Shown piece after piece: positions 46,661-54,932 of a DNA stretch of 64,000 nucleotides. The stretch's first letter is position 1, and every line of letters begins with the position of its first letter. The stretch spans positions 434,001 through 498,000 of the forward strand of contig JADJZA010000007.1 of assembly GCA_016719385.1 (NCBI GenBank), read 5' to 3'. A program made the translations under genes and the position numbers. This stretch comes from Candidatus Microthrix subdominans (GTDB lineage Bacteria; Actinomycetota; Acidimicrobiia; Acidimicrobiales; Microtrichaceae). The notes under the pieces were generated by a model. The model was not told the DNA's origin. It made no database searches and saw only the letters and a program-made list of their open reading frames with translations.

Positions 46661-47713
46661 ATGCTCGACTTCTCCCACATCCCCGTCGTCGAGCTCGGCG
46701 GCCTCCAGGGCAACCCGTCCACGCGACGGGCGCTCGCCGGCCAGCTGCGGGAGATCTGCCACGAGATCGGATTTCTCGTCATCACCGATTTTGGGGTCGA
46801 CCCCTCGGTGATCGGCGACGTCTTCGACCTGATGGACGCCTTCTTCGCGCTGCCGGAGGCGGACAAGGCGCTGATCGACAAGGCCCGCTCGCCGCACTTT
46901 CGCGGCTGGGAGGCGGTCGGCGCCGAGCAGACGAACAACCGGGTGGACGTCCGCGAGCAGATCGACCTGTGGTCGGAGTGGCCGGTCGACGTCGGCGGCG
47001 GGGCCGCGTACCTCCAACTGCTCGGTCCCAACCAGTGGATGCCCGACCAGCTGCTGCCCGGCGGCAGAGCGGTGATGGAGCGATGGTTTGGCGAGCTCGG
47101 CGTGCTTGCCGACCGCCTGCTCGGGTTGATGTCGGTCGGCCTTGGCCTGGCCGAGGATCACCTCGTGACCTACTTCGGCGACCAGCCGATGTCGCTCACC
47201 AAGCTGATCAACTATCCGCCCACCCCGGCGGGCCAAGCCGGCGTCAACGCCCACCACGACACCGGCTTTCTCACGCTGCTCGCCACCGGGCCGGTGCCGG
47301 GCCTGCAAGTGCAGAACCCGTCCGGGGAGTGGATCGACGTCCCGCCTCGCCCGGATGGGTTGGTCGTCAACCTGGGTGAGTTGCTCCAGGCGATGACCGG
47401 CAACTACTTCGTCGCCACCAAGCACCGGGTGATCACCGACCGGCGGCGCCGATCTGCCGCCTATTTTCACGGGCCGTCGCTCGACGCCCGCCTCGAGCCG
47501 CTGCCGCTCGATCAGTCCTTTCGGAAGGCGGTCGCCGCCAGCGACCGTCACGTCGGTGCCGGGTTCATGGCCCAGCGAGACGAGACGGAGGCCGGCGTCG
47601 CCGACATGTCGAGCGCACACCGCCCCGACACCTATGGCGAGCAGCTCTGGAACTACTTCGCCCGTAGCTATCCCGAGCTGATGGAGCGCCACTACCCGGC
47701 CGCCGATCGCTGA
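46661..47713 (+). CDS. Isopenicillin-N-synthase-like Fe(II)/2-oxoglutarate oxygenase
   Basis: A 350-residue non-haem iron oxygenase. It opens MLDFSHIPVVELGGLQGNP and REICHEIGFLVITDFGVDP, the usual N-terminal pattern. The jelly-roll iron site is AHHDTGFLTLLATG (His-x-Asp), with the distal His in FVATKHRVITDRRRRSAAYF and the 2OG-binding Arg-x-Ser in the same segment. Such enzymes oxidise small metabolites. Start ATG at 46661. A P450 follows, so the two may belong to one pathway. Substrate unknown. Confidence 0.85.
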   Translation: MLDFSHIPVVELGGLQGNPSTRRALAGQLREICHEIGFLVITDFGVDPSVIGDVFDLMDAFFALPEADKALIDKARSPHFRGWEAVGAEQTNNRVDVREQIDLWSEWPVDVGGGAAYLQLLGPNQWMPDQLLPGGRAVMERWFGELGVLADRLLGLMSVGLGLAEDHLVTYFGDQPMSLTKLINYPPTPAGQAGVNAHHDTGFLTLLATGPVPGLQVQNPSGEWIDVPPRPDGLVVNLGELLQAMTGNYFVATKHRVITDRRRRSAAYFHGPSLDARLEPLPLDQSFRKAVAASDRHVGAGFMAQRDETEAGVADMSSAHRPDTYGEQLWNYFARSYPELMERHYPAADR

Positions 47714-47858
47714 TCTTCTATCCCGATCATGTCGGCGGCGGAACGACCAGTGGATCGGCCCAGCGGGACCCGAACGTGGCCGGCGTCGCGTTCGGGCAGC
47801 GAGGCCGGAGCATCGATAGCGTGGCGATCTGCGTTGAGGAACGAGGGGGAGCGAAGCA

Positions 47859-49136
47859 ATGAGTGAGCCGATGAGCAACCGACTGGCCCAGCCTGATTTC
47901 TGGAATCGGCAGCTGGCCGAACGCATGGCGGAGATGGCCGAGATTCGGGCCGCCGGTCCGTTTGCCCGCACCTCCTTCATCAACCCGCTCACCGGTGAGA
48001 CCGAACAGTTCTACGGGGTCACCCGCTACGCCGACGTCGTCGAGATCTCCAAGCGACCCCACGACTTCTGTTCGGGCAAGGGTGCCGTCTCCGTCCCCGA
48101 CATGCCCGAGGAAGCGCTCAACTTCTTTGGCTCGTTCATCAACATGGACGACCCTCGCCACGCCCGCCAGCGCGGCATCGTCGCCCGGTCGTTTACGCCC
48201 CGTCAGCTGCAGGGCGTGCTGGATTCGGTCGAGACGATCTGTACCGAGGTGATCGACGGATTCTGCGCCGACGGCGAGGCCGATCTGGTCACGGCGTTCG
48301 CCCAGCCGTTCCCGTTGCTGGTGATTTGCGACATGATGGGGATCCCCCGCAGCGAGTTCGACACCGTGTTGACGGCGACCAACGTGATCCTGGGCGGTGG
48401 CGACCCGGAGTTCATGGGCGACGGCGATCCGCTGGAGGCGCTGTTCACCGCCGGCCTGGCGTTGACCGGCCTGATGAACGAGCTGGCCGAGGATCGCCGG
48501 GCCAACCCAACCGATGACCTCACCTCCAAGCTGGTGCACAACGATGTCGGGGAGGACATGTTGGACCCGAGCGAGATCGCTCCGTTCTTCATCCTGTTGG
48601 CGGTGGCGGGCAACGACACCACCCGCACGGCGATCAGCCACGGTATGAACCTGCTTGCTCTCAACCCGGACCAACGCCGGGCGTGGCAGGACGACCTCGA
48701 CGCCGTCAGCCCCACGGCGGTGGAGGAGATCGTTCGGGTGGCCTCCCCGGTCACCTACATGCGGCGCACGGCCACCCGCGACGTAACGCTGTCGGGCCAG
48801 GACTTCGTCGAGGGCGACAAGCTGGTCATGCTCTACGGCTCGGCCAACCGCGACGAGCGGGTGTTTGCCGACCCCGAGCGCTTCGACGTCCGGCGTGATC
48901 CCAACCCGCATCTGGGCTTCGGCGGGCCCGGCCCCCACTTCTGCCTGGGCGCCCACTTGGCCAGGCGCGAGGTGTCGGTGGCGTTCCGCCAGCTGCTCAC
49001 CCGGCTGCCCGACATCGAGGTCGACAGCCCCCCGGTGCCGCTGCAGGGGATGGGCATGCCGCTCGTCGGTGGCATCAAATCGCTGCCGGTGAGCTTCACA
49101 CCCACGGCGCCGCTCGGTCCGAAGCAGCGGACCTGA
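47859..49136 (+). CDS. Cytochrome P450
   Basis: A 425-residue bacterial P450. The I-helix is LLAVAGNDTTRTAIS, the ExxR is TAVEEIVRVASPV, and the haem loop is FGGPGPHFCLGAHLARREVS with the Cys ligand. The sequence resembles the actinobacterial CYP125/CYP142/CYP124 type groups that oxidise sterol side chains or branched lipids, but that is only a likeness. Start ATG at 47859, with GAGGGGGAGCG before it. It needs a ferredoxin, such as the small one at 36109-36372. A terminator-like hairpin follows the stop. Confidence 0.92.
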   Translation: MSEPMSNRLAQPDFWNRQLAERMAEMAEIRAAGPFARTSFINPLTGETEQFYGVTRYADVVEISKRPHDFCSGKGAVSVPDMPEEALNFFGSFINMDDPRHARQRGIVARSFTPRQLQGVLDSVETICTEVIDGFCADGEADLVTAFAQPFPLLVICDMMGIPRSEFDTVLTATNVILGGGDPEFMGDGDPLEALFTAGLALTGLMNELAEDRRANPTDDLTSKLVHNDVGEDMLDPSEIAPFFILLAVAGNDTTRTAISHGMNLLALNPDQRRAWQDDLDAVSPTAVEEIVRVASPVTYMRRTATRDVTLSGQDFVEGDKLVMLYGSANRDERVFADPERFDVRRDPNPHLGFGGPGPHFCLGAHLARREVSVAFRQLLTRLPDIEVDSPPVPLQGMGMPLVGGIKSLPVSFTPTAPLGPKQRT

Positions 49137-49173
49137 AGTAAAGGCACCCATGCCCGAACTGGGTGGCTTTACT
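49137..49173. terminator. 14-bp hairpin between the P450 and SDR genes
   Basis: AGTAAAGGCACCCA (49137-49150) pairs with TGGGTGGCTTTACT (49160-49173), 13 of 14 positions, around a 9-nt loop, starting right after the P450 stop. It can serve both convergent genes. The arm ends CTTTACT rather than a long T run, so strength is uncertain. A second short hairpin (ACTGCA/TGCAGT) overlaps it at 49171-49189. Confidence 0.6.
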
Positions 49174-49255
49174 GCACCCGTCATGCAGTAACCACACCCA
49201 GTTGACCCGTGGGCGCGATTGCTCGCATGGTGCCCACCGAGTTTTGGCCAGGCTG

Positions 49256-50011
49256 CTACTGGAATCCGTCCGAGCGGCCGCCGTCGACCGGGACCGCGGC
49301 GCCGGTGAGGTAGCCGGCCTGCTCGGAGCACAGGAACGCGGCGATCTGGCCAAAGTCGGCGGTTTCGCCCACCCGGCGCATCGGCACGTCGTCGGCCGCC
49401 TTGTCGATGTTGTCGCCGTACAGGCTGCGCAGCCGGTCGGTGGCGTGCAGGCCGGGCTGGATCGAGTTGACGGTCACACCGTCGGCGGCGATCTCCAGCG
49501 CCAGCGACTTGAGAAACCCGGTGGCTCCGGCTCGGGCCATCGTCGACAGCATCAGGGCCGGCGTCGGCTGGCGCACCGAGGCCGACGTGATCGCCAGCAC
49601 CCGTCCCCAGCCCGCCTCGCGCATCGCCGGCACGGCGGCCTCGCACATCCCCACGGTGGACAGCGCATTCAGCTCGAACGCCTTGGCGTACTCCTCGCTG
49701 GCGGTCGAGCCGAAGCCCCCGGCGGGTGGGCCGCCGGCGTTGGCGACCAGGATATCGACGCCGCCCAGCCGCTCGATCGCCTCGATGACGAAGCCACGGC
49801 CGCCCTCAAGCCCCGACACGTCGCAGCGGATCCCGACCACCTCGCCGCCGCCGGCCCGCAGCGACTCGACAGCGCCATCGAGTCGCTGCTGATCGCGCCC
49901 GCAGATCGCTACCCGCACGCCGTTGGCCGCCAACGCTTCCGCCGTTGCGTAGCCGAGGCCGGACGACGCTGCCGCTACTGCGGCGCCACGGCCGCTGATC
50001 CCAAGGTCCAT
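49256..50011 (-). CDS. Short-chain dehydrogenase/reductase lacking the Tyr-Lys pair
   Basis: A 251-residue SDR. The NAD(P) motif is GRGAAVAAASSGLGYATA and the NAG motif is LVANAGGPP. The catalytic Ser is in LAITSASVRQPTPA, but the usual YxxxK is LSTMARAG here, with neither Tyr nor Lys. The end VNSIQPGLHATDRLRSLYG and FLCSEQAGYLTGAAVPVDGG are normal. Members of this branch exist in many bacteria with the same change, and their activity is uncertain. Start ATG at 50011. Confidence 0.88.
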   Translation of the reverse strand: MDLGISGRGAAVAAASSGLGYATAEALAANGVRVAICGRDQQRLDGAVESLRAGGGEVVGIRCDVSGLEGGRGFVIEAIERLGGVDILVANAGGPPAGGFGSTASEEYAKAFELNALSTVGMCEAAVPAMREAGWGRVLAITSASVRQPTPALMLSTMARAGATGFLKSLALEIAADGVTVNSIQPGLHATDRLRSLYGDNIDKAADDVPMRRVGETADFGQIAAFLCSEQAGYLTGAAVPVDGGRSDGFQ

Positions 50012-50039
50012 CCGGCCAGGGTAGCGACGATGGTCTGGC

Positions 50040-50903
50040 TCACTCCGCCCAGGGCAGGTCGGCCGGGTCGAAGCGAAGCATCGAAGCCGACTGGCTGGCG
50101 GTGGCGAGCAGGGTGCCCGACTCACTCCAGATATGAGCCGAGCCGTGCCCGTAGTCGCCGACCGCCAGGTGGGGTCGCAAGTCGACCAGCACCCACTCGG
50201 TCTCCTCAAAGGCGCCGATGCGGATCGAGTTGTCCAGGCTGATGCCGCCCGCCATCACCCCGCAGGCGTGGGCGACCGACAACGGCACCATGTCGGCCAA
50301 ATACGCAGCGATCGCCGGCGTGATCGCCACCCGGTCCCGTCGGCGCACCCACACGCACATACGACCGGGTCCGGGGTCGGGGTGGGCAACGATCGTGGGC
50401 TCGCGGAAGTCGAGTGCAGCGTTGAAGCCGAGCTCCCAGAGCTGTTCGGGGAATTTGGCGGTGATGCCGGCGTTACGGGCCATGCCAACGAACGGGCTGG
50501 ACCAGCGTTCGGAATCCTCTGGTGACGACACGGTGGGCGACCGCTCGAACGTGCCGGCCAGCCCATGGTCCTTGTAGTGACCGGTGGCCCCCAGCGAGGC
50601 GAACATGATGTCGCCGGCGGCGTTGGTGCCGGTGACCCGCACTTGGTTGGTGCGGCGTCCCGGGGCGAGCACCTCGGTATGCACCGAGATCTCCTCGTTT
50701 GCCGGTGCGGTGGCGATGAACTGGGTGGTCATCCACAGCGCCGTCCGGTCCGATACCGCCTCGGCCGTGGCGATCGATACTGCGATGGCCGTGCCCCCGT
50801 AGAGCCGTCCGTCGAGCCGGGCCAGGTGGTTCTGGACGGTGAAGTGGAAGCGGCCGTCACCCGTGCCGGGCAACAGACCGAGGAAGTCCTCGTCGGTGGT
50901 CAT
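50040..50903 (-). CDS. Acyl-CoA thioesterase, double hot-dog (TesB-like)
   Basis: A 287-residue protein of two hot-dog folds. The first half has FTVQNHLARLDGRLYGGTAI and the second SLDNSIRIGAFEETEWVLVD, with LAVGDYGHGSAHIWSESGTL and the final ATASQSASMLR, matching thioesterase family acyl-CoA hydrolases. It hydrolyses acyl-CoA to free acid and CoA. It is on the same strand as the SDR, 28 nt upstream, so the two are probably co-transcribed. Confidence 0.85.
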   Translation of the reverse strand: MTTDEDFLGLLPGTGDGRFHFTVQNHLARLDGRLYGGTAIAVSIATAEAVSDRTALWMTTQFIATAPANEEISVHTEVLAPGRRTNQVRVTGTNAAGDIMFASLGATGHYKDHGLAGTFERSPTVSSPEDSERWSSPFVGMARNAGITAKFPEQLWELGFNAALDFREPTIVAHPDPGPGRMCVWVRRRDRVAITPAIAAYLADMVPLSVAHACGVMAGGISLDNSIRIGAFEETEWVLVDLRPHLAVGDYGHGSAHIWSESGTLLATASQSASMLRFDPADLPWAE

Positions 50904-51058
50904 CGGCGCACCGTACCGGCGGCGGCATCGCCCGAACGAACGGCCTCGTCCGCCGTTGATGCCTCGATATCGCCGACGGCCGGCTCGCTAGGCGCAGCGA
51001 CGCAATACGCTGCGGAGATGAGCAGTTCAGTGGATCCTCCTGACCCAGGTGGCCGTCG

Positions 51059-51712
51059 GTGATGCCCGGCGGCCCTCAGCCCGGGTCACCGCTCGACCCG
51101 CCGGCAGGCTGGGCTCGCTCCCCCGAGGTGGTGCTGGTGCGCCACGGCGAAACCGAGTGGAGCAAGAGCGGTCGACACACCGGGCGAACGGACGTGCCGC
51201 TCACCGAGCACGGGCGTCAGGAGGCCCGGCACCTGGGTGTGGCGCTGGACGGTCGGTCGTTTGCGCACGCATGGTGCAGCCCCCTGAGCCGTGCACGCGA
51301 CACCTTCGAGTTATCGGGGGTCGACGCGCCGGTGGAGATACTCGACGATCTGCTCGAGTGGGACTACGGCGACTACGAGGGCGTGTCCACCGCCGAGGTG
51401 CGGCGCACGATTTCAGACTGGTCGGTGTGGACCCACCCGGTCACCGGAGGCGAGTCGGTCGAGGCGGTGGGGGAGCGGGCCGATGGTGTGATCGCCCGGC
51501 TACTCGAGGTCGGGGGCGACACGGTGCTGTTCGCTCACGGCCAGTACCTGCGGATCCTGGCCGCTCGGTGGATCGGGCTACCCGCCGAGGCCGGCCGGCT
51601 GCTCAGCCTCGACACCGCCGCTGTCTCGGTGCTCGGCTACGAGCGGGAGACGAGGGTGATCCGCCGCTGGAACCAGAGTGGATACGCCGGCGAGAGCAAT
51701 CACAGACGGTGA
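51059..51712 (+). CDS. Histidine phosphatase family protein
   Basis: A 217-residue phosphoglycerate-mutase-like phosphatase. The catalytic motif is VVLVRHGETEWSKSGRHTGR, followed by DVPLTEHGRQEARHLG and the second catalytic His in VLFAHGQYLRILAARW. Substrates range from phospho-sugars to phosphoproteins and cannot be told. Start at GTG 51059 or ATG 51062. Divergent from the thioesterase gene. Confidence 0.88.
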   Translation: MMPGGPQPGSPLDPPAGWARSPEVVLVRHGETEWSKSGRHTGRTDVPLTEHGRQEARHLGVALDGRSFAHAWCSPLSRARDTFELSGVDAPVEILDDLLEWDYGDYEGVSTAEVRRTISDWSVWTHPVTGGESVEAVGERADGVIARLLEVGGDTVLFAHGQYLRILAARWIGLPAEAGRLLSLDTAAVSVLGYERETRVIRRWNQSGYAGESNHRR

Positions 51713-51748
51713 CGCTGCTCTCGACACCACCCTCCCTGTCAAGGCCCG

Positions 51749-51853
51749 GGTTGTCGCTGCCAGGGGCTTGGTTACTGCTTCCAGGGGTTTGGCTAGTGCT
51801 GACAGGGGCTGGGTTGCTGCTGCCACGTGTCGGGCTAGTGCTGCCATGGGCAG
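51749..51853. repeat. Five 21-bp tandem repeats
   Basis: Five 21-bp units (start GGTTGTCGCTGCC; later units vary at some bases) run from 51749 to 51853. In two frames they would encode seven-residue repeats: on the minus strand, ALAKPLE-AVTKPLA-ATTRALT-type heptads. They lie in the gap after the phosphatase and reach into the end of the DUF5522 gene. No real protein is clear here. Slippage or a small unrecognised gene are both possible. Confidence 0.7.
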
Positions 51854-52071
51854 TGCCGACACTGGTTGCCGCAGCAGGGTCGGGCGGCCAGCGTTGTCGC
51901 CGTCATGACGAACAGGCCGGTGGCCGGGTCGAGGTAGCCGTCGTCACCCGCTTGTGAGGCGGCATCGTGGGCTGCCATCGCCGCCTCGAAATCCCGATCC
52001 TGAGGGCCGAACCGCTCGAACGACGGCCGCTTCCAATCGGCCCGGAGCCGTTCCGGGGAGGCGCCGGGCAT
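51835..52071 (-). CDS. DUF5522 small Cys-rich protein
   Basis: A 78-residue protein. The family core DDGYLDPATGLFVMTATTLA is followed by the Cys motif RPCCGNQCRHCPWQ. DUF5522 proteins are small and often linked to a nearby oxidoreductase, perhaps binding iron; the role is unknown. Its end overlaps the 21-bp repeat array. It is downstream of the PH-like gene at 52112-52492 on the same strand (40 nt gap). Confidence 0.75.
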   Translation of the reverse strand: MPGASPERLRADWKRPSFERFGPQDRDFEAAMAAHDAASQAGDDGYLDPATGLFVMTATTLAARPCCGNQCRHCPWQH

Positions 52072-52111
52072 CAGGACCTTTGGGGTGCTGGGCAGGTCGT
52101 GTCGGTCGCTG

Positions 52112-52492
52112 TCATCGGCCGATGGCGGTTGCCAGGCCCTTGGGGTCGGCGACGCTGACCCACAGCGCCGAGTGGTTCTTGAGCCCGATCACCTTGCGGA
52201 TCGGCTTCTTGAACGCGACGCACAGGCCGGAGGTGTGGTTGGTGCCGAAGGTCAGGCCGTCGTCGGCAAAGCTCAGACGAGGGCCGACGGCCGTGTACCA
52301 ACGGTGGGGCCCGGTGATTTCGGTGTGGTCGATGTTGTCGAGCGGGGTCTCGACGGAGAAGTACCCGTACTTGGCTCGGAACATCCCGTCCTCGGTCAGG
52401 TCCACCCCATCGGTGTCCCTGACGCCGAGCACGACGAACATCGGCTTCCACCGGTTGTCGAGCCGATATGGAAATGTCGCTGGTGTCGCCAT
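52112..52492 (-). CDS. Conserved actinobacterial hypothetical protein
   Basis: A 126-residue protein of a family of unknown function. Conserved parts are FPYRLDNRWKPMFVVLGVRD, the beta-rich KYGYFSVETPLDNIDHTEI, GPHRWYTAVGPRLSFADDGL and TFGTNHTSGLCVAFKKPI. Pairs of Trp and Gly in a beta-sheet pattern suggest a small beta-barrel. Start ATG at 52492 (MATPATFPYRL). Divergent from the acyltransferase. Confidence 0.7.
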   Translation of the reverse strand: MATPATFPYRLDNRWKPMFVVLGVRDTDGVDLTEDGMFRAKYGYFSVETPLDNIDHTEITGPHRWYTAVGPRLSFADDGLTFGTNHTSGLCVAFKKPIRKVIGLKNHSALWVSVADPKGLATAIGR

Positions 52493-52563
52493 CGGTGCAG
52501 CTTGCCAGAACCGCATGACAACGCCGAGGCGCCCGGACCCGAATACTCCGGTACGGTGACAGA

Positions 52564-53139
52564 GTGAAGAAGATCATCGCCCGCATCGCGCTCTTCCTCG
52601 GGCGTTACAAGCTGGTCAACCGTCCCCCGGACGAACCGGTGATGCTCCTCATCGCAGCACCGCATACCTCCAATTGGGATTTCATGCTGATGCTGTTCAT
52701 GGCGTGGGCCAGTGACCTGTCGCCTCGCTGGCTGGGCAAGCGGGAGATGTTCGACGGCTTTCTCGGCCCGGTCTTCAAGCGTCTCGGCGGTGTGTCGGTC
52801 GACCGCGACAACCCCGGCAACCTGGTCGATGACCTGGTGGCCGAGGCCCGCACCACGTCGTCGCTAGCGCTGGTCGTGCCGGTGGAGGGCACACGAGAGA
52901 AGGGCGACTACTGGAAGTCGGGCTTCTACCGCATTGCCTCCGAGGCCGACATTCCCATCGTGCCCTCCTTCCTCGATGGCCCCACCCGCACGGGTGGCTA
53001 CGGCCCGACCGTCATTCCGTCTGGTGATCTCTCGGCAGACATGGACAAGTTCCGTGCGTTCTATGCCGACAAGCGGGGCGTGAAGCCGAAGAACAAGACC
53101 ACTCCGCGTCTACGCGAGGAAGACTCGGCGATCGCCTGA
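52564..53139 (+). CDS. 1-acyl-sn-glycerol-3-phosphate acyltransferase-like (PlsC family)
   Basis: A 191-residue protein with the PlsC acyltransferase motifs. Motif I is APHTSNWDFMLML (His-x4-Asp), the glycerol-phosphate region GGVSVDRDNPGNLVDDL, and VPVEGTREKGDYWKSGFYRI carries EGTR. These enzymes move acyl groups to lyso-lipids. It is shorter than full PlsC proteins and has few hydrophobic residues. GTG start at 52564. Confidence 0.82.
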   Translation: MKKIIARIALFLGRYKLVNRPPDEPVMLLIAAPHTSNWDFMLMLFMAWASDLSPRWLGKREMFDGFLGPVFKRLGGVSVDRDNPGNLVDDLVAEARTTSSLALVVPVEGTREKGDYWKSGFYRIASEADIPIVPSFLDGPTRTGGYGPTVIPSGDLSADMDKFRAFYADKRGVKPKNKTTPRLREEDSAIA

Positions 53140-53201
53140 CAGGCGTGGCGGCGCACCCATTTCGGGCTCACGCCGCCTAGCTCCTGGTTAGTATCGAATC
53201 C

Positions 53202-53444
53202 GTGAGCGACTACGTGATTCCCGATCCGGAGCCCAAGGAGATCGACGAACAGCTGTCGATCGAATTGCGCCACCTCGCCGACAACGCCGTCCTGAAGGCC
53301 AAGCCCCAGGGCGATGAGCGCTGCGACAACTGCCTGTACTACTTGGAGAACACCGCCGAGATCTCCTACTGCTGGCATCAGAAGCTGCGCATCCTGGTTG
53401 GCGGCGAGTGGTGGTGTCAGTGGTGGGAGGAGATCCCTGAGTAA
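53202..53444 (+). CDS. Small Cys/Trp-rich protein ahead of an aminotransferase
   Basis: An 80-residue protein. The segment GDERCDNCLYYLENTAEISY is followed by CWHQKLRILVGGEWWCQWWE, giving four Cys and a cluster of Trp; this is a plausible metal or Fe-S site of the high-potential-iron style, but no family is certain. Its TAA overlaps the aminotransferase start region, so the genes are coupled. GTG start at 53202. Confidence 0.6.
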   Translation: MSDYVIPDPEPKEIDEQLSIELRHLADNAVLKAKPQGDERCDNCLYYLENTAEISYCWHQKLRILVGGEWWCQWWEEIPE

Positions 53445-54813
53445 GGACCGCACTGCCCCGTCGGACCCGCCGTCGTATTGGAACGGCGTCGACACCTCAG
53501 CCAACGACCGCGCCCACGTGTTCCACTCGTGGTCGGCCCAGGCGTTGATCAACCCGCTGGCGATCGCCGGCGGCGAGGGCAGCTGGGTGTGGGACTTCGA
53601 CGACAACCGATACCTGGACTTCAGCTCCCAGCTGATGAACGTCAACCTCGGGCACCGTCACCCCAAGCTGGTGGCGGCGATCCAGGAGGCGGCCGGACGT
53701 CTGGCGACGATCTCTCCGGTCCACGCCAACGCTGATCGCTCCGAGGCGGCTCGGCTGATCGCCGAGGTTGCCCCTGAGCACCTGAACAAGGTGTTCTTCA
53801 CCAACGGTGGCGCCGATGCCAACGAAAACGCCATCCGCATGGCGCGTTTGCACACCGGACGCCACAAGGTTGTGGCCGCCCATCGCAGCTACCACGGCGC
53901 CACCGCCGGTGCGATCACGATGACCGGCGACCCGCGTCGCTGGGCGTCGGAGCCGTCGATCCCTGGGGTGGTGCGCTTCTTCGGGCCGTACCCCTACCGC
54001 TCGTCATTCCACTCCGAGAACCCGGCGCAGGAATGCGAGCGGGCGTTGGCGCACCTCGACGAGCTGCTGATGTTCGAGGGTGCCCACAACGTGGCTGCGA
54101 TCATCCTCGAGCCGGTCGTCGGCACCAACGGCATCCTCGTGCCGCCCGACGGCTACCTGGCCGGCGTGCGGGCCATCTGCGACCGCCACGGCATCGTGAT
54201 GATCGCGGATGAGGTCATGGCCGGCTTCGGTCGCTGCGGCGAGTGGTTCGCCGTCGACCGCTGGGACGTGGCACCGGACATCATCTGCTTCGCCAAGGGT
54301 GTCAACTCCGGGTACGTCCCGCTCGGCGGCGTGCTCATGTCAGACGCCATCGCCGCCACCTTCGATGAACGGGTGTACCCCGGGGGGCTGACCTATTCCG
54401 GGCATCCGCTGGCATGTGCGTCGGCGGTCGCCTCGATCGGCGTGTTCCGCGACGAGAACATCTTGGACTCGGCCCGCACCCTGGGCACCGACGTGATCGG
54501 CCCGGAGTTGGAGCTGATTGCTGAGCGGCACCCGTCGGTTGGCGAGGTGCGCGGCCTCGGCGCCTTCTGGGCGATCGAGTTGGTGCGTGACCGCGATTCC
54601 CGCGAGATGTACGTGCCTTATAACGCTTCTGGCACCGATGCGAAGCCGATGGCCGACGTCGTGGCGGCGATCAAGGAGCAGGGCGTGTGGGTGTTCGCCC
54701 ACTTCAACCGGATCCACATCACCCCGCCGTGCAACGCGAGCCATGACGACGTGCGCACCGGCCTGGCGGCGATCGACAAGGCCCTCGAGGTGGCCGACGC
54801 CCACATCGGGTGA
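53437..54813 (+). CDS. Class III PLP-dependent aminotransferase (apparent CTG start)
   Basis: A 458-residue aminotransferase of the ornithine/omega-amino-acid group. The PLP Lys is in FAKGVNSGYVPLGGV, with the Asp in IVMIADEVMAGFGRCG and the motif FFTNGGADANENAIRMAR; TYSGHPLACASAVASIGVF is the conserved end. The frame has no ATG, GTG or TTG near the start; CTG at 53437, with GGAGGAG 3-9 nt before it, starts LSKDRTAPSDPPSYWNG, and the family opening follows. A rare CTG start is the best reading. It turns amino acids or polyamines into aldehydes. Confidence 0.9.
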   Translation: MSKDRTAPSDPPSYWNGVDTSANDRAHVFHSWSAQALINPLAIAGGEGSWVWDFDDNRYLDFSSQLMNVNLGHRHPKLVAAIQEAAGRLATISPVHANADRSEAARLIAEVAPEHLNKVFFTNGGADANENAIRMARLHTGRHKVVAAHRSYHGATAGAITMTGDPRRWASEPSIPGVVRFFGPYPYRSSFHSENPAQECERALAHLDELLMFEGAHNVAAIILEPVVGTNGILVPPDGYLAGVRAICDRHGIVMIADEVMAGFGRCGEWFAVDRWDVAPDIICFAKGVNSGYVPLGGVLMSDAIAATFDERVYPGGLTYSGHPLACASAVASIGVFRDENILDSARTLGTDVIGPELELIAERHPSVGEVRGLGAFWAIELVRDRDSREMYVPYNASGTDAKPMADVVAAIKEQGVWVFAHFNRIHITPPCNASHDDVRTGLAAIDKALEVADAHIG

Positions 54814-54853
54814 GGTCTTCTTGCTGAGCGCGACGGGACCTCGACGATCCGCT

Positions 54854-54901
54854 GAACTCTGCCGCTATCGCGCGCTCTACGACGCGATAGCGGCAGAGTT
54901 C
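54854..54901. terminator. Perfect 19-bp inverted repeat after the aminotransferase
   Basis: Arms 54854-54872 and 54883-54901 (starting GAACTCTGCCGCT) are exactly complementary around a 10-nt loop, 40 nt after the aminotransferase stop. Its size and perfection suit a transcription terminator; no U-run follows. It could also be one copy of a dispersed palindromic element. Confidence 0.55.
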
Positions 54902-54932
54902 GCCGTTCAGCTGTCGCCCTAGGGTGCAGATC

